Positions 8,695 through 19,390 are shown, numbered from the stretch's first letter. The stretch is 32,501 bases of DNA from Ascoidea tarda (nom. inval.) (GCA_030560485.1 JAKTTS010000128.1:1-32501), one strand, 5' to 3'. Notes: a model not told the origin generated them from the letters alone. Program-made: numbers and translations.

Positions 8695-11600
8695 AAAGAA
8701 TGCAATACAACTAGCCTAGCTCCAGTTGGTATAGAATAAAGAGTGAATATAGTATAGTAATATGATACAGTATGATATAAAAGTAGTGGATAGATAGTGA
8801 AATAATATATTGTTGAAAGGTAGTTTGATCACGTGTTATTAGATAATCAAAGACTCGCTGGCTAATGCGCCTCCCTGTTAGAGAACTATTGTTGCTGTTT
8901 TCATAAAGGAGTCTATCAACGTGCTCCAGATGCAGTAGTGTATTGCTATTGGACAGTCAGAGTTATTGGGCAGAGCTATTGGTTTTACAGTATATTTCTG
9001 CATATATGGGACAGCCAGGGACCTGGATTCAGGGTGCAGCACGTGGTGTAAACCATGCTAATGGTTTATGTTATTGCATGCATCTGTGCATAAAGTTCCA
9101 TATTGGTGGTTGTTTAACAGCTCCCTCAAGGCTGGATCAAATCTTTTTTGTCACTGCAAAATTTCTCAAACAGGAAATTTGTCGAGGAATTTTTTGTTTT
9201 TATTTCAGCTTGACAGTTAATGATATTTATGTGCCATTCTAGATATAATGCTAATTGTATTGTGGAAACAAAAAGTGATATTGGTATTCTTGGTAAAAAT
9301 TGTCAACTATTAGAATCAAAAAACTACAGTCCAACTTTACTGTTTGTTATTTCAATTCTAAGTAGAAGTCATTAGATCTTGCTTGGGTTTGGATAAATGG
9401 TTTGTTTTTCAATATATCTAGATTGATTTTTCTAATTTTTTAATTTTATTCCTTGTTTTAAATTATTACAAAAAATTTGTTGTGTAATTTATTATGTTAT
9501 TCAGTAAAGTATCGCTTTTAATTTACAAATCCAAAGTTTTGAATAATTTTCTTTCCAATTAAGAAAGGATTTGGATCAAGCCATTATCAGACACTGCTAG
9601 GAATCGTGAAACTTTATGATTTTAAATAGACCTTCAAATATTTGATTGAAAAATAAATACAATTATCTTCAAGAGCCCTGGGTTTTGAAAGTGGTTTTGA
9701 AAGCCGTTGAAAAGCCGAATGTTTTCATGCAGATCAGTGTAAGTGACTGTATGTATTTATAGTACTTCAAAGTTGATCCTTATTCATGGAATACAATAAT
9801 TTTTGTTAATTTTGCTAACTTTCAACAATTTGATTGAGTTTTGATAAACAATTCATTAGCAGTGATTAAAAGGCTTTTGCTGTGAACGGAAGTCAGTAAA
9901 AAGGGTTGCTATTAGAAATGAAGGATCTCATGGCATGCTCTTGTTCTCATCAAAGGTTTTTAGCTATGATTGTCAAAGGAGTGGAAGTGGGATCCAATTC
10001 AGCATTAAGTGTAATTGACTTACTGGACGACCCTTTTGCTTTCTAAAGGTAATCTTGTTGTTAAAGATCGGCAGGTAATTATTGGTAATTCCAATCAATC
10101 AGCTAATTATAATTGTCGAGTTTAATTGGAAGTTTGCTATTGTAAGTAAACATTAGAATTTAAGAGACAATGGCATTTTTGTGAGAAATAGTCAAAAAAT
10201 TTATTTTGATTGAACTGACCCATTTAGAATATGACAAAATTAAGGCAAAATAGTGATTTGGGGCCAGATTATTGTATTCAACATGAGCAATTTAGCTGAT
10301 TCTTTTTTGAGTTGAGAGAATATTTTGTTAAAAATCAGTCAAAAAATATGGAGGTAAAAGAATCGAGTAGTTAAAAAGGCATATTCAAAGGATTTAGACA
10401 AATATCAATATTTTAATGACATTTTCTTTGTCATCATTTCTTAAAACTATTGAGTGTTTTTCCTTTTAATTCATTGTTAGGATTTATATTTAATCGATAC
10501 AAGAAAAATAATAATTTCGGTGAAAAAATTCTAAATGATATTAAAAGCATACCCAAAATAATCTGTCTAGTTTTATTTATTTCCCCCCAATTTCGATCAA
10601 TTAGTTTTGAAAATGTGGTTTTTTTCATAAGTAGATTTATTTTTATTTTTAGTTTTAGTTTTCATTGAATATCATTTGATATATGTGATGGAATTTTTTG
10701 GAAAGAATATCAAGAACCAAGTTTTATCACGAAGTTTGGATGGTTGTCAACAAGCCAAATAATGGCATCCAGTTTTACTAGTTTTAAAGATTTTCAAAGT
10801 GACCAAAGTAATAACAATGGTTTTTTTAGTCTTCATATTGTCTTGAAAATTGGTCATTCTCACGCTTGTTCTTTAATTTCAGGAAAAAATGTATTTAATT
10901 AATCACAAAATAGTCTAGAATTAATGGTACAAAAAAAAACATTAGTGCAAACACTTTTGTGTCAATAAGTAAAGAAAATATGGCTGAATAAAGGTGTTCT
11001 CTGGTAGCCATGTCTACAGTATTAGCATAATAACTGTTTGCTAGACAAGCTTTGGAGTTTTTATCGTCTATTGTTGACGTTGTTCACGAATTGACCATTA
11101 TTATTTTTCGTAGATTCTGGAATCCAAATAATTGCACAATAAAGGCTCATTAATTCTACAAGGCAAGCTATCAGTAAGAGTTTCCCTCGATAAGCCTATA
11201 ATATTTCCGATTGTTTAACGTTCAAAAAACTAAGAGAATAACGAGATTTAGTTTACTTTCCAGCAGTTGTTATCCTATAATGGCTGAAAAACGTTTTGTT
11301 AGCTTTCTAGGGTTGTTGAGCCTGTTGTTGCAAACTTGCCACAGCTCTGCTGGAGAGACTGAGGCAAAGCAGCTCTACTTGCAACGAGAAGAAGCCCTAC
11401 ACTAAGACCAGCAGTCGCAGCAAGTGTCTGTTGGTGTGGTGAGAAAGCTACTGGAGAAGCAGAGTGTTGTTCTGCAGAGGCACCATGGCTCAAGCCCTCG
11501 TTGGACACAGAGGCAACACTTCGATGGGCAGCAAGTTCTGGCCCTGTTCTGCGATTTCAGTTGCTCTCGCAATTAATGACCTTCGGTTTCGCTGTGGAAG

Positions 11601-11865
11601 AACATACAAGTGATTCTCCAAACTAGCTGGAGACGATCACCCGATTTCTGTTGCTGCTATTCTTTAACTGAGGTTATCATCGGATGGGCTGCGATGATAT
11701 CTGTTTCCAGTGCAATCTTTGACAGAAAATGTAGTCTGTAGATATATAAACCACTCGTTCGATGGTCTGGTTAATGTTAATTTCTATTTGTTTGGCCCAG
11801 TCCCAGCAAACTCAGCAGCTACACTGTTTACACTGTTTTTCCTAGCACTTCTACAATCTTCATAA
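8695..11865. other. 3.2-kb divergent intergenic region, no convincing gene
   Basis: This region lies between the divergent starts of the TRE gene and the 190-aa gene. Near TRE it contains CACGTG E-boxes at 8830-8835 (as ATCACGTG, the Cbf1 consensus) and 9040-9045. The middle (about 9250-11200) is AT-rich without coding character; ORFs at 8943-9242 and 10434-10668 look like chance. A full set of intron-like signals occurs at 9739-9862 (GTAAGT with an overlapping GTATGT, TGCTAAC, TAG/CAG), but the flanking exons code for nothing. A GC-richer island at about 11330-11690 is promoter-like, and TATATAAA at 11743-11750 serves the gene at 11866. No tRNA was found. Confidence 0.55.
11743..11750 (+). 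promoter_or_regulatory. TATA box of the 190-aa gene
   Basis: TATATAAA ends 115 bp before the ATG at 11866, within the normal yeast TATA-to-start spacing. It is followed by a pyrimidine-rich stretch just before the ATG. Confidence 0.6.
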
Positions 11866-12438
11866 ATGTCCTACAGTAGATTCAACGAATTGCCAATGAA
11901 TGAGATTGACGAGGTTTTGTCTGAATCAAAATCCTTGAAATCGATTCCAGAGGAGGATTCTGAATTTGATCTCCACCAATATTCAGGCAACAGCTCTTGC
12001 AAGTCTTCGGCTTCGACCATTGACTGCAAAACAAACTTAAGACTATCTCTCTCCCAATTCAAAACAAAAAACGATTTGCCGGCACACAACTTGTCCAAGT
12101 CCTCTTCAATCAGCTCTGTCACCTCAAACAACTATGGACTAGAAAAGACAAAAACAATGGCTTGCTTGGGCAAGACAGAAACCTGCGATTCTTTAAGAAG
12201 CAATGGTTTGAATCTCAACAGAAAACCGGTTCCTGACGTTGTTGCTCCCACCTCTCAAAATCCAAACAAAAATTTGTTTCCTGAAGAATATACAATAGAA
12301 ACTGAAACTGGCTTGGTAAAGGCTTCAACCTTGTACAGATTAAACAGATCAAAAACTTTTCCCTCAAATACCAGAAAAACGAAATCTAACACCACACACA
12401 AGACAAAGTCTCATTTTTTTTCCAAATTTTTTCATTAA
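11866..12438 (+). CDS. Hypothetical Ser-rich protein, 190 aa
   Basis: I do not recognise this protein with certainty. It is 190 aa, with no membrane segment or signal peptide. Residues 1-135 are Ser/Asn/Asp-rich and probably disordered, with many potential phosphosites (for example SKSLKSIPEEDSEFD and LSKSSSISSVTSNN). The most structured-looking and possibly conserved part is near 138-165, PEEYTIETETGLVKASTLYR. It is followed by a very basic tail rich in Lys, Arg, Ser and Thr, ending in SHFFSKFFH. The first ATG is supported by the TATA box at 11743-11750. Codon use (TTG, AAG, GAC more frequent) looks better optimised than in the large neighbours, which may mean higher expression. It is convergent with SEC3 over a 154-bp gap. 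An adaptor or a regulated small protein is possible; no function is assigned. Confidence 0.8.
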   Translation: MSYSRFNELPMNEIDEVLSESKSLKSIPEEDSEFDLHQYSGNSSCKSSASTIDCKTNLRLSLSQFKTKNDLPAHNLSKSSSISSVTSNNYGLEKTKTMACLGKTETCDSLRSNGLNLNRKPVPDVVAPTSQNPNKNLFPEEYTIETETGLVKASTLYRLNRSKTFPSNTRKTKSNTTHKTKSHFFSKFFH

Positions 12439-12592
12439 TATTGCTTTCTTTCATGAAATCATCTTATATTAGCTTATATTCTTACAATAAAAATAAAAAT
12501 AAAAAATAACCACAAAAAAACACATATTTCTTAAAATAAAAAAAAAAATAAAAAATTAGAATTTTTTTTCCTTCCAAATTTATATTGTTTGG
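12439..12592. terminator. Convergent 3' region with SEC3
   Basis: This 154-bp, A/T-homopolymer-rich gap lies between the stop codons of the 190-aa gene and SEC3. It includes TATATT and AATAAAAATAAA runs consistent with yeast 3'-end signals for both genes. Confidence 0.45.
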
Positions 12593-15500
12593 CTAATGTT
12601 GCTTGTTGATGCTAGCAAAGGCTTGCACCATTTCGGTTTGCAGAAATTGAATCTCAATGTCCTTATAATAGTTCATTAAAATATTCTCAAACCTTGCACT
12701 TAATGTGATAAATTCATTTTCAATTGATTTCCAAACTTTTCCCAAGAGTTGAAATTCAATCTTACTAACATCCTTTTCATCAATATTAAAATTACTCAAG
12801 TCTCTTTCTTTCTCTTCAAAATCCAATAAATGTTTTTCAACTCTCTTGTATAATGTTTCGATTCCCTTGTGAATTTCTCTATAATCATAAAAACTCAACA
12901 ATTTTTTCAAAGATGACCTGTTATAGCCACTGATTTTAGTTGGATCGATGATCTTTCCAGAAATGTTATTTTTGTTAGTAATATTTTCAATCCCCTCAAT
13001 GAAATCTATTAATCTTCCAATAGGTCTTTGTAAAACCAAACTTATATATATATTTAAACTATCCTTGTAAATCTTAAAGCAATTTGTTCGGAAATTCATA
13101 ATAAATGAATTGTCTGAAACTGAAAACTTTTCAACCAAATAATTAGTATTTTTCATCAAATTTATTGCCTTGTTTATTTTGGTTTTTTCTTCATGTTCCT
13201 CAGCAGAATGTAATGTCGACTTCATTCTACTAGAAATTCCATTTATACTATCATCAATCAAATTTCCAACTGAAGCATTAGTAGTGGTTGAAACAATAAT
13301 TGTTTGACAGTCATTGTAGCACTTTTCTAATGATTTCACAAATGAAGCACCAAGATCTGTATAAGACTTGTCCACTATTCTTCTGATTTCAAACCCATTG
13401 ATCTCATTGTGATCCATTCCACCAAGTTCAATTATCGATTCAATTTTATCAACAAATTTAGGATACAACTTAACGGAATATAATACACCAATTCTTTTGC
13501 TTGTATCCAAATGCATCAGCACATTTTTCTCAATTAATCTAATCTCATCACTAATATATGTAGACCAAGATAATTTAATCTTGTTCAATCCTTTATTAAT
13601 AAAATTCTTCAAAACAAATTCCTGGTTGCCAAGGTTTAACGAATTTACTTGAACTTCAAACAACAAAATAATGGCAGGAATCAAATTGATATTAACATTC
13701 AAAACTTCAACAATATAATTAATAACAACATTAATATCATTGTTGAATAACCATCCAATCAAATTAACAATAGTAGATGCGTTTTCATTATTCAACTCCA
13801 TCCTATTATCAATGTAACTTTTTTTCGATAAATATGATTGAATTCTTTTTTCTGGATTATCATACTTCTTAATATATTCCTCAAACTCGAGATATTTATA
13901 AGAAGAAAGATGAAAAAACTCCACAACAAAATCTTGTTGATGAATAATCAAATTAGTAAATCCAACTATGAACATTTTCAACTTTTCGTATACACTCTTT
14001 TCTAAGTTAGAAGAAAAAATACTCATGATTTTAAATTGTTGATTTAATCCAGTGGAATCCTTATTGCTAACATCTGTTTGCTTAAACTGGTCTTTTAATT
14101 TTTTATTTTTATCAGCACCACGAAACTTTGCTAATGTTTGATTTCTTTTAAGTCCTGTTTTTGACTTTTCAGAAAGTTTAAGATCATTTAAGTTTCCAGT
14201 TCCATGTACAGTCAAGTTGCCATTGTATAAATCAAAAGAGGTTTTCAATGTATTTTCAGATAGCTCTGCTTTGATTAATTTGGACAAGTTGAGTTTATAA
14301 CTTCCTATCAAATTATGAAACAACTTGGCAAAAACAGTTTGATATGATTTTATAAAATTATAGTAATCATTCGATGAAATCTTTTTGGCAAAAAGAATAA
14401 TTGAATCAAAGACAAAAAGTTTCGAAAATTGTTTTAACAGAGCATCTATTATAATTTTAAAGTCTAAATTTTCATTCATCATTGATAAATCGGTATATTG
14501 CATTAAAAGTTTATTGAAATATCCATCTAGTTCATTAAAAATGAATTTAAATTGCTCAAATAACAAATCGCTAAATCTGGAAAGGAATATATTGGTTGTT
14601 CTTTCGTAATTGTTTTTTCTTTCTTGAACAGCCCTCATTTCACCTAAATTTTCTTCATTTCTTTTATCCTCATCAATATCATCCTCATCGATTTCCTTAT
14701 CTTGCCCTACACCTTTTATTGTTTTAATTGCTCCATAAAGACTAATTAAAACATTTTCAACCATCATTATTTCATTTGAGTTAGACATAGGGCTAGAATG
14801 CAAAATTTTTAATTCATCATCAGATAGGTTGATATTGACCAAAATATCTTTTAATTCATTCCATAAAAGTTTTTTATTGGTAGTTTTCACCTGTAAACCA
14901 TGTCCCTGCTGTTCAATGTAATTAATCTCGTCCTGGAAAGCACTCAATTCGACTTGGAAAAAAGTTAAAAGTGGGTCTAATTTCTCGCACTCAATAATTG
15001 AGGCATCAATTGAGCCATTGATTTGTGGATAATTCAGAGAGACGCTTATTAAAGAATTTATACTTTCATATTCAGTTGAAGCAAGAGCTTTAAGCAATTT
15101 TTTTTCAATTGTTTTAGAATCATCGGAGCTTTTCCAATCAATTTCATCTAATAATTCTTCTAATGGGGATATCTCTGTTCGAATGGAAGAAGCTGATATT
15201 ACTCTTCTGTGCTTGGTTTCCACATTAGAGCTTGGAATAACTTCCTTTTCTTCGGCAAATTTCAATGCACGAGGTTTGGTTTTCTCGCTTTTATTTAAAG
15301 CTTCATCTTCATTTTTTGAAACAGAAGCTTCGTTATCGTGTTTAATTTCCTGCACCTCGTTATTAATAATTATTTTAATTTCTGGGTTTGCTTCAATCTG
15401 AGGGTCTGAATTTGTATATTTATGATCAGACACGGAATCATAAAATTGATCATCATCGTCATCATCTTCGTCTTCATCATTATTATTATTATTTTTTTCT

Positions 15501-17608
15501 TCTTCCCGATTTCTTTGTTCTTCTTCCTTACGGGAATCTTCTTGTTCGATTTCAAAATGATTGCCTCTTCGACTTTTAAACTGAATGCTGACGATGGAAG
15601 AACTATGATTATGGCCTTTTCTTTCTGAAACATTATCAGCCAAAGCATTTGATGAGTTTGTAATTGCAGAAGTTGGCTCGACAACTTGTGGGATAGTTGA
15701 ATCAGAGAAACCCACACCTTTCAGTGCTGAATTAGGGGTTTCTGTAGTAATTTGAAAAGATGGAATGGTATGCAAATCATTTGGCTGAAGTTTTGGTAAA
15801 GTTTGAATTAAATTATTTTGAGGCTCGGTTAGTGTATTAACCCCAGGACTCATTTTGAGGGGGGAAATGGTGCCTGGTGAAGGAACTATTGGCATTTGCA
15901 TTTGAGTTTTAGCTTGAGTTTGAATATGCATTTGAACTGGATTTCGATCATTAGTAGAAACAGATCTGATTGTTGTTGAATCTTGTAAATTACTATATGG
16001 TAATGTTTGGTTTGGACTATTATTAATGGTTGTATTTGATGGTATGATAACGGGCGAATTTGCAGTGTTATTGCTATAATTTCTTACTTTGGGCAAAATC
16101 TGAGTGTTGATTTTAATTTCAGGGGCCTTTTTAAGAGAAGAAGTAGATTGAAAAGATAAAGTTGAAGAGTTGCTTTCGAATTGTTTTCCAATGTTTTTCA
16201 AGCTTTTCTTGTGAGCAATGGAGGGTGTTTTCCCACCAAGAGAATTAGAAGAGGATGAAAAACTAGGGTTATCAAAAATATTTTTATTTTGGTTAACTTT
16301 TCCAGATAAACTTCTAATGGTTGGATCATTTAAGGGGACTTTTTCAATTTTTTCTAATTTTTCAAATTGTTTAAATTTTGGATTATTTAAAATGGAACCC
16401 TTTCTTGATCTTGTGCCAGGGGTTTGGGGGTTTGAAAGTGAATTTTTCCTTATATTATCATTTTTGATAGATATTGAGGGATTGAAATTTGATATGATGG
16501 AACCGTTTTCAAAATTTTTGTTTTTAAGCTGATTATATGGGTGCGAGGGACTACCAGGTATGGTAGGGTGAGCTGGCGATAATGGGTTATTTGGAAAAGT
16601 TGAGATTGGTTGGTTAATGTGGTTAGGCAATGGTTGGTTTTCAAAGTTATGTTGGGGATTATTTTGGATGATGTTTTTATTGTTGTTATTGTCAATAGTG
16701 TGCATTCTTGTTGGAAGATTTTGGTTTTGGTTTTGGTATTGTAGCTGGTTTGTTTGATGCAATTGAGTATTTGATGTGTGATTTTGATAGGCAAACTGGG
16801 ATTGAGATTGGGATTGAGATTGCTGAGAATAAATTGAGTGGATAGATTTTGTAGGACTTGTTGGGTTTTGATTAAAATGAGGTGAATTTGATTTTGGAAA
16901 ATGATGAAAAATCTGACTACTGATACTGTTACTTTTGTGAACAGGTTTTGTATTGTGTTGATCATTGGGAGTAGCATATGAGTTTGATCTTGATTTTGTT
17001 GGACTATGTTTGCTAGATAGACTTTCTGAACGAGCAAGGGCGTTAATTTCTCTTGAGAAATCTGGATCAAAGCCAGTGAGTTTAGGTAGCTCACCGTTTT
17101 TATATTTTGAGTAAATGTTACAAATGCTTTTTAAGAAAACTGTTCTCTCCTTTGCAGAATTTGTCTCCCAATAGTACGATTTTCCTAAAAACATGCTGAA
17201 GCCAGTTTGAGAAGATGTATCGATATCTATGGAAGCCAAGTCATCTAGATCCCAGGTTCTTCCAATTTGAAAGGTTGAGTCATTGTTTTCTCTGCCTTTA
17301 TGAAGTCTTACCTTTCCAGATCTCTTGACTGCTAAAGCTAAGATACGGTTTTTTTTGTGAGATTGAGCAGAAGACGGAGGAGGTTTTGTAGAAGGATAAT
17401 GGGAGTCTTCGATTATTCTGACATGGGTTATATAGTTTTCATGCAAGTTATTGTCTCTATCAAATTTGGAAAAACAGCAGTTAATCAATCTTTGACGGTC
17501 CTGATCGTACTTCTGAGCCAAAGACAAAGTGTCAGTCCTGCTTGGAGAGGATGGGGAGCTGTTGGAGGAATTCCTGAGATTGGATAGTTGGCGGTGAACA
17601 GAACGCAT
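12593..17608 (-). CDS. SEC3: Exocyst complex subunit SEC3
   Basis: Sec3 is a landmark subunit of the exocyst, which tethers secretory vesicles at the bud tip and neck. Its N terminus binds PI(4,5)P2 and Rho1/Cdc42. In this 1671-aa protein, residues ~50-180 form the Sec3 PH-like domain (FQIGRTWDLDDLASIDID, then YYWETNSAKERTVFLKSIC). Residues ~190-840 are a long low-complexity linker with Gln/Asn/Ser/Pro tracts (SQSQSQSQF repeats) and an Asn-Asp run near 705-725. The helical CorEx/CAT-type exocyst rod begins near 840 (SPLEELLDEIDWKS) and continues to the C terminus, with FINKGLNKIKLSWSTYISDE and a final FLQTEMVQAFASI segment. It is longer than S. cerevisiae Sec3 (1336 aa), mainly through the linker. 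The first ATG is used, directly before the basic MRSVHRQLSNLRNSS. It is convergent with the 190-aa gene; its promoter is the GC-richer island to the right. Confidence 0.93.
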   Translation of the reverse strand: MRSVHRQLSNLRNSSNSSPSSPSRTDTLSLAQKYDQDRQRLINCCFSKFDRDNNLHENYITHVRIIEDSHYPSTKPPPSSAQSHKKNRILALAVKRSGKVRLHKGRENNDSTFQIGRTWDLDDLASIDIDTSSQTGFSMFLGKSYYWETNSAKERTVFLKSICNIYSKYKNGELPKLTGFDPDFSREINALARSESLSSKHSPTKSRSNSYATPNDQHNTKPVHKSNSISSQIFHHFPKSNSPHFNQNPTSPTKSIHSIYSQQSQSQSQSQFAYQNHTSNTQLHQTNQLQYQNQNQNLPTRMHTIDNNNNKNIIQNNPQHNFENQPLPNHINQPISTFPNNPLSPAHPTIPGSPSHPYNQLKNKNFENGSIISNFNPSISIKNDNIRKNSLSNPQTPGTRSRKGSILNNPKFKQFEKLEKIEKVPLNDPTIRSLSGKVNQNKNIFDNPSFSSSSNSLGGKTPSIAHKKSLKNIGKQFESNSSTLSFQSTSSLKKAPEIKINTQILPKVRNYSNNTANSPVIIPSNTTINNSPNQTLPYSNLQDSTTIRSVSTNDRNPVQMHIQTQAKTQMQMPIVPSPGTISPLKMSPGVNTLTEPQNNLIQTLPKLQPNDLHTIPSFQITTETPNSALKGVGFSDSTIPQVVEPTSAITNSSNALADNVSERKGHNHSSSIVSIQFKSRRGNHFEIEQEDSRKEEEQRNREEEKNNNNNDEDEDDDDDDQFYDSVSDHKYTNSDPQIEANPEIKIIINNEVQEIKHDNEASVSKNEDEALNKSEKTKPRALKFAEEKEVIPSSNVETKHRRVISASSIRTEISPLEELLDEIDWKSSDDSKTIEKKLLKALASTEYESINSLISVSLNYPQINGSIDASIIECEKLDPLLTFFQVELSAFQDEINYIEQQGHGLQVKTTNKKLLWNELKDILVNINLSDDELKILHSSPMSNSNEIMMVENVLISLYGAIKTIKGVGQDKEIDEDDIDEDKRNEENLGEMRAVQERKNNYERTTNIFLSRFSDLLFEQFKFIFNELDGYFNKLLMQYTDLSMMNENLDFKIIIDALLKQFSKLFVFDSIILFAKKISSNDYYNFIKSYQTVFAKLFHNLIGSYKLNLSKLIKAELSENTLKTSFDLYNGNLTVHGTGNLNDLKLSEKSKTGLKRNQTLAKFRGADKNKKLKDQFKQTDVSNKDSTGLNQQFKIMSIFSSNLEKSVYEKLKMFIVGFTNLIIHQQDFVVEFFHLSSYKYLEFEEYIKKYDNPEKRIQSYLSKKSYIDNRMELNNENASTIVNLIGWLFNNDINVVINYIVEVLNVNINLIPAIILLFEVQVNSLNLGNQEFVLKNFINKGLNKIKLSWSTYISDEIRLIEKNVLMHLDTSKRIGVLYSVKLYPKFVDKIESIIELGGMDHNEINGFEIRRIVDKSYTDLGASFVKSLEKCYNDCQTIIVSTTTNASVGNLIDDSINGISSRMKSTLHSAEEHEEKTKINKAINLMKNTNYLVEKFSVSDNSFIMNFRTNCFKIYKDSLNIYISLVLQRPIGRLIDFIEGIENITNKNNISGKIIDPTKISGYNRSSLKKLLSFYDYREIHKGIETLYKRVEKHLLDFEEKERDLSNFNIDEKDVSKIEFQLLGKVWKSIENEFITLSARFENILMNYYKDIEIQFLQTEMVQAFASINKQH

Positions 17609-18998
17609 TGTAAATTATTTGATTGAGGTCCAGTTAAAACATAAGAAAACGCAGCAATGGAGAACAAGACGATGGACTATTAGATGCGTCGGATCAGATC
17701 TGGCAGAAGAAGTGATTATATCAGGAATACCAAAAAAGGTGTCCTCTCAATCAGTCCACGCACGTGATAAGACGAGTCCCAGAGTGCGGGACTGGGCTTT
17801 GGTATTATTGTTTTTGCTGATAGGGAAAGGAGAAAACAGCAGGCGACAGAGTGTGAGGAAGAAGTGGCCAGAGAGAGTCAGGAGGACATTTCTGGTGTTC
17901 GCAACAAGAGCTTTAATTCTGTGGATTGCAGTCGGTTTTCAGCCACGGGGAGAACAGTTGCGAAACTGTTCAGAGCAAAAACTAAATAGACTTTGATGAA
18001 ATAGCCCCAATCATCAAATGTGTCTGAAAAATGGTACGAAAAATACGTAGAAATTTCATCCGTCGTGATTTGTTTATAGCAGTATATTCCAGAGTATTAC
18101 AAAGCGTTCCATCTTTCTTGTATCTCTCAAGGTTTGTGATATTTCTCTGGTATTTCTCTGGCTGAAGTCGACTCTTGCTAGATATGATGTCGCAGCGTGC
18201 TCTGATTGGCTGGGCGTGGCTAGATCTTTCCGTCAGTTGAGCGACCGCGTAATAGGAAAAGATCGTTCTGCACAAAAAATGTTCCATGCATGTGAAACTG
18301 CACAAGCCGGAAAGCAACTTCAGCAAGGTATACGGTACACGGAGAGGAAAGTGGCTTTGTGCGGACGCTGCAGCCGGGTTCTTTGGTTGCGATCTGAATG
18401 TTACTGGGTCTTATTTATTGTGGGTCTTATTTATTATGGGTTTTGATTTCTCGTTATCGGGGCTATTGGATTCAGGATGGTGGTCTATCCGCGTGGAGAG
18501 ACAAACACTGATGGTAATGAATTGAGCTGAGATGAAATGAAATGAAACGAAACGAAACGAAACAAGATGATCTGAATTTATATCAATTGAGCTGAACGAT
18601 CCCATATTATATCGAGTTGTTTTAGTTTTAATTGATCACTTCCAAGAGATAAGAGTGAACAAAGATGGCTAAATGCACTTTGAAAGGTGATTGTTGTATA
18701 CAAGTGTGTATGGGTGGACTGGAACATTTGAGATAATTTAAGTTAACGATTAATAGTAAATAATAATAATTAATAATAATGTGTTTTAGAATACGGTTTT
18801 ATAAGCACTTTTGTCACAATCCTTTTTTTCTGTGAAATCAAATTGTTGTTTTGAAAAACTGAAATACAGCCAGAATTTAATATTGGTAAAAACTCATTAA
18901 TATTACTGAGTATTAGCTTGAATCGATCTAATCCCTACAAAATAAAAGATTGTCTTGTGAATAACATTACAGAAGTACAAAATACAAAAGTAAAAAAA
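17609..18998. promoter_or_regulatory. SEC3 promoter island and upstream of the 65-aa gene
   Basis: The GC-richer part spans roughly 17620-18510. It contains CACGTGAT at 17761-17768 (Cbf1-type site) and ATTGG at 18205-18209 (inverted CCAAT box inside TGATTGGCTG). A pentanucleotide GAAAT/GAAAC tract lies at about 18533-18564, and AATTGAGCTGA occurs on both sides of it. ORFs on both strands here (for example 17619-17996) are explained by the lower stop-codon density of GC-richer DNA. The island lies between SEC3 (leftward) and the spliced 65-aa gene (rightward) and may drive both. Confidence 0.5.
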
Positions 18999-19278
18999 AT
19001 GAAAGTTATGAATAACCTTTGGAAATTAGCAAACGTTTTAAACAGAGAGCAAGCACGAAATAGGTAAGAATAAATCAAAGATAAATAAGTTTTTTATTTA
19101 TTTTCTTTTTTTTTTGAAGTGAAATTTCAATTGAAATACATACAGGACATATAATCCAAAAAAAAGGGGTTGGAGAGAGTTAAAAGAAATTAAAAACAAA
19201 AAAAAAACTACAGAAAATTGGAATGAGTTGAGATATAGAGTTAAACCTTTACTCGTGTATACTTACCTTAGTAAATAA
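18999..19278 (+). CDS. Probable two-exon small basic protein, 65 aa
   Basis: Exon 1 is 18999-19063, the intron is 19064-19145 and exon 2 is 19146-19278 (TAA at 19276). Exon 1 encodes MKVMNNLWKLANVLNREQARN plus two bases and stops at once if unspliced. Exon 2 is open for 47 codons but has no ATG, and an in-frame TGA lies at 19132. Joining them at AATAG|GTAAGA and TACAG|GAC restores one frame of 65 codons. The intron has a long T-rich tract before the acceptor but no clear TACTAAC branch site, which is the main weakness. The product is very basic with three Trp residues, has no membrane segment, and ends in a hydrophobic patch (VKPLLVYTYLSK). The composition could suit a small mitochondrial or ribosome-associated protein, but I do not recognise it. 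An A-rich leader precedes the ATG. RNA evidence would settle it. Confidence 0.5.
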
Positions 19279-19390
19279 GTGGCGATTGAGTAATTTATTC
19301 AGTTGAGACAAGTAAAACTAAGTAGAACGAGGTAAATTTTCAGCAAATGAGGACAATTTTATTCTACCAGCATAATAAGAATTGAATTAA

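Noticed and set aside
8710-8735. CTAGCTCCAGTTGGTATAG resembling a tRNA A box
   Set aside because: It carries one extra base against the consensus, and no B box or T-arm lies within about 60 bp.
9135-9143. GATCAAATC resembling a Pol III B box, followed by a T-run
   Set aside because: No A box at proper distance, and no acceptor stem between the B box and the T-run, so not a tRNA.
8943-9242. 99-codon ORF right of the TRE promoter
   Set aside because: No family resemblance, mixed hydrophobic/Cys composition, and located over E-box promoter DNA.
17619-17996. 125-codon plus-strand ORF starting 11 bp from the SEC3 start
   Set aside because: It lies in the GC-richer SEC3 promoter island, where stop codons are rare, and has no recognisable domain. 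Transcription would have to start within SEC3.
19258-19272. Minus-strand donor-like CTAAGGTAAGT
   Set aside because: Upstream minus-strand frames are closed within about 17 codons, and the site falls inside exon 2 of the plus-strand 65-aa gene.
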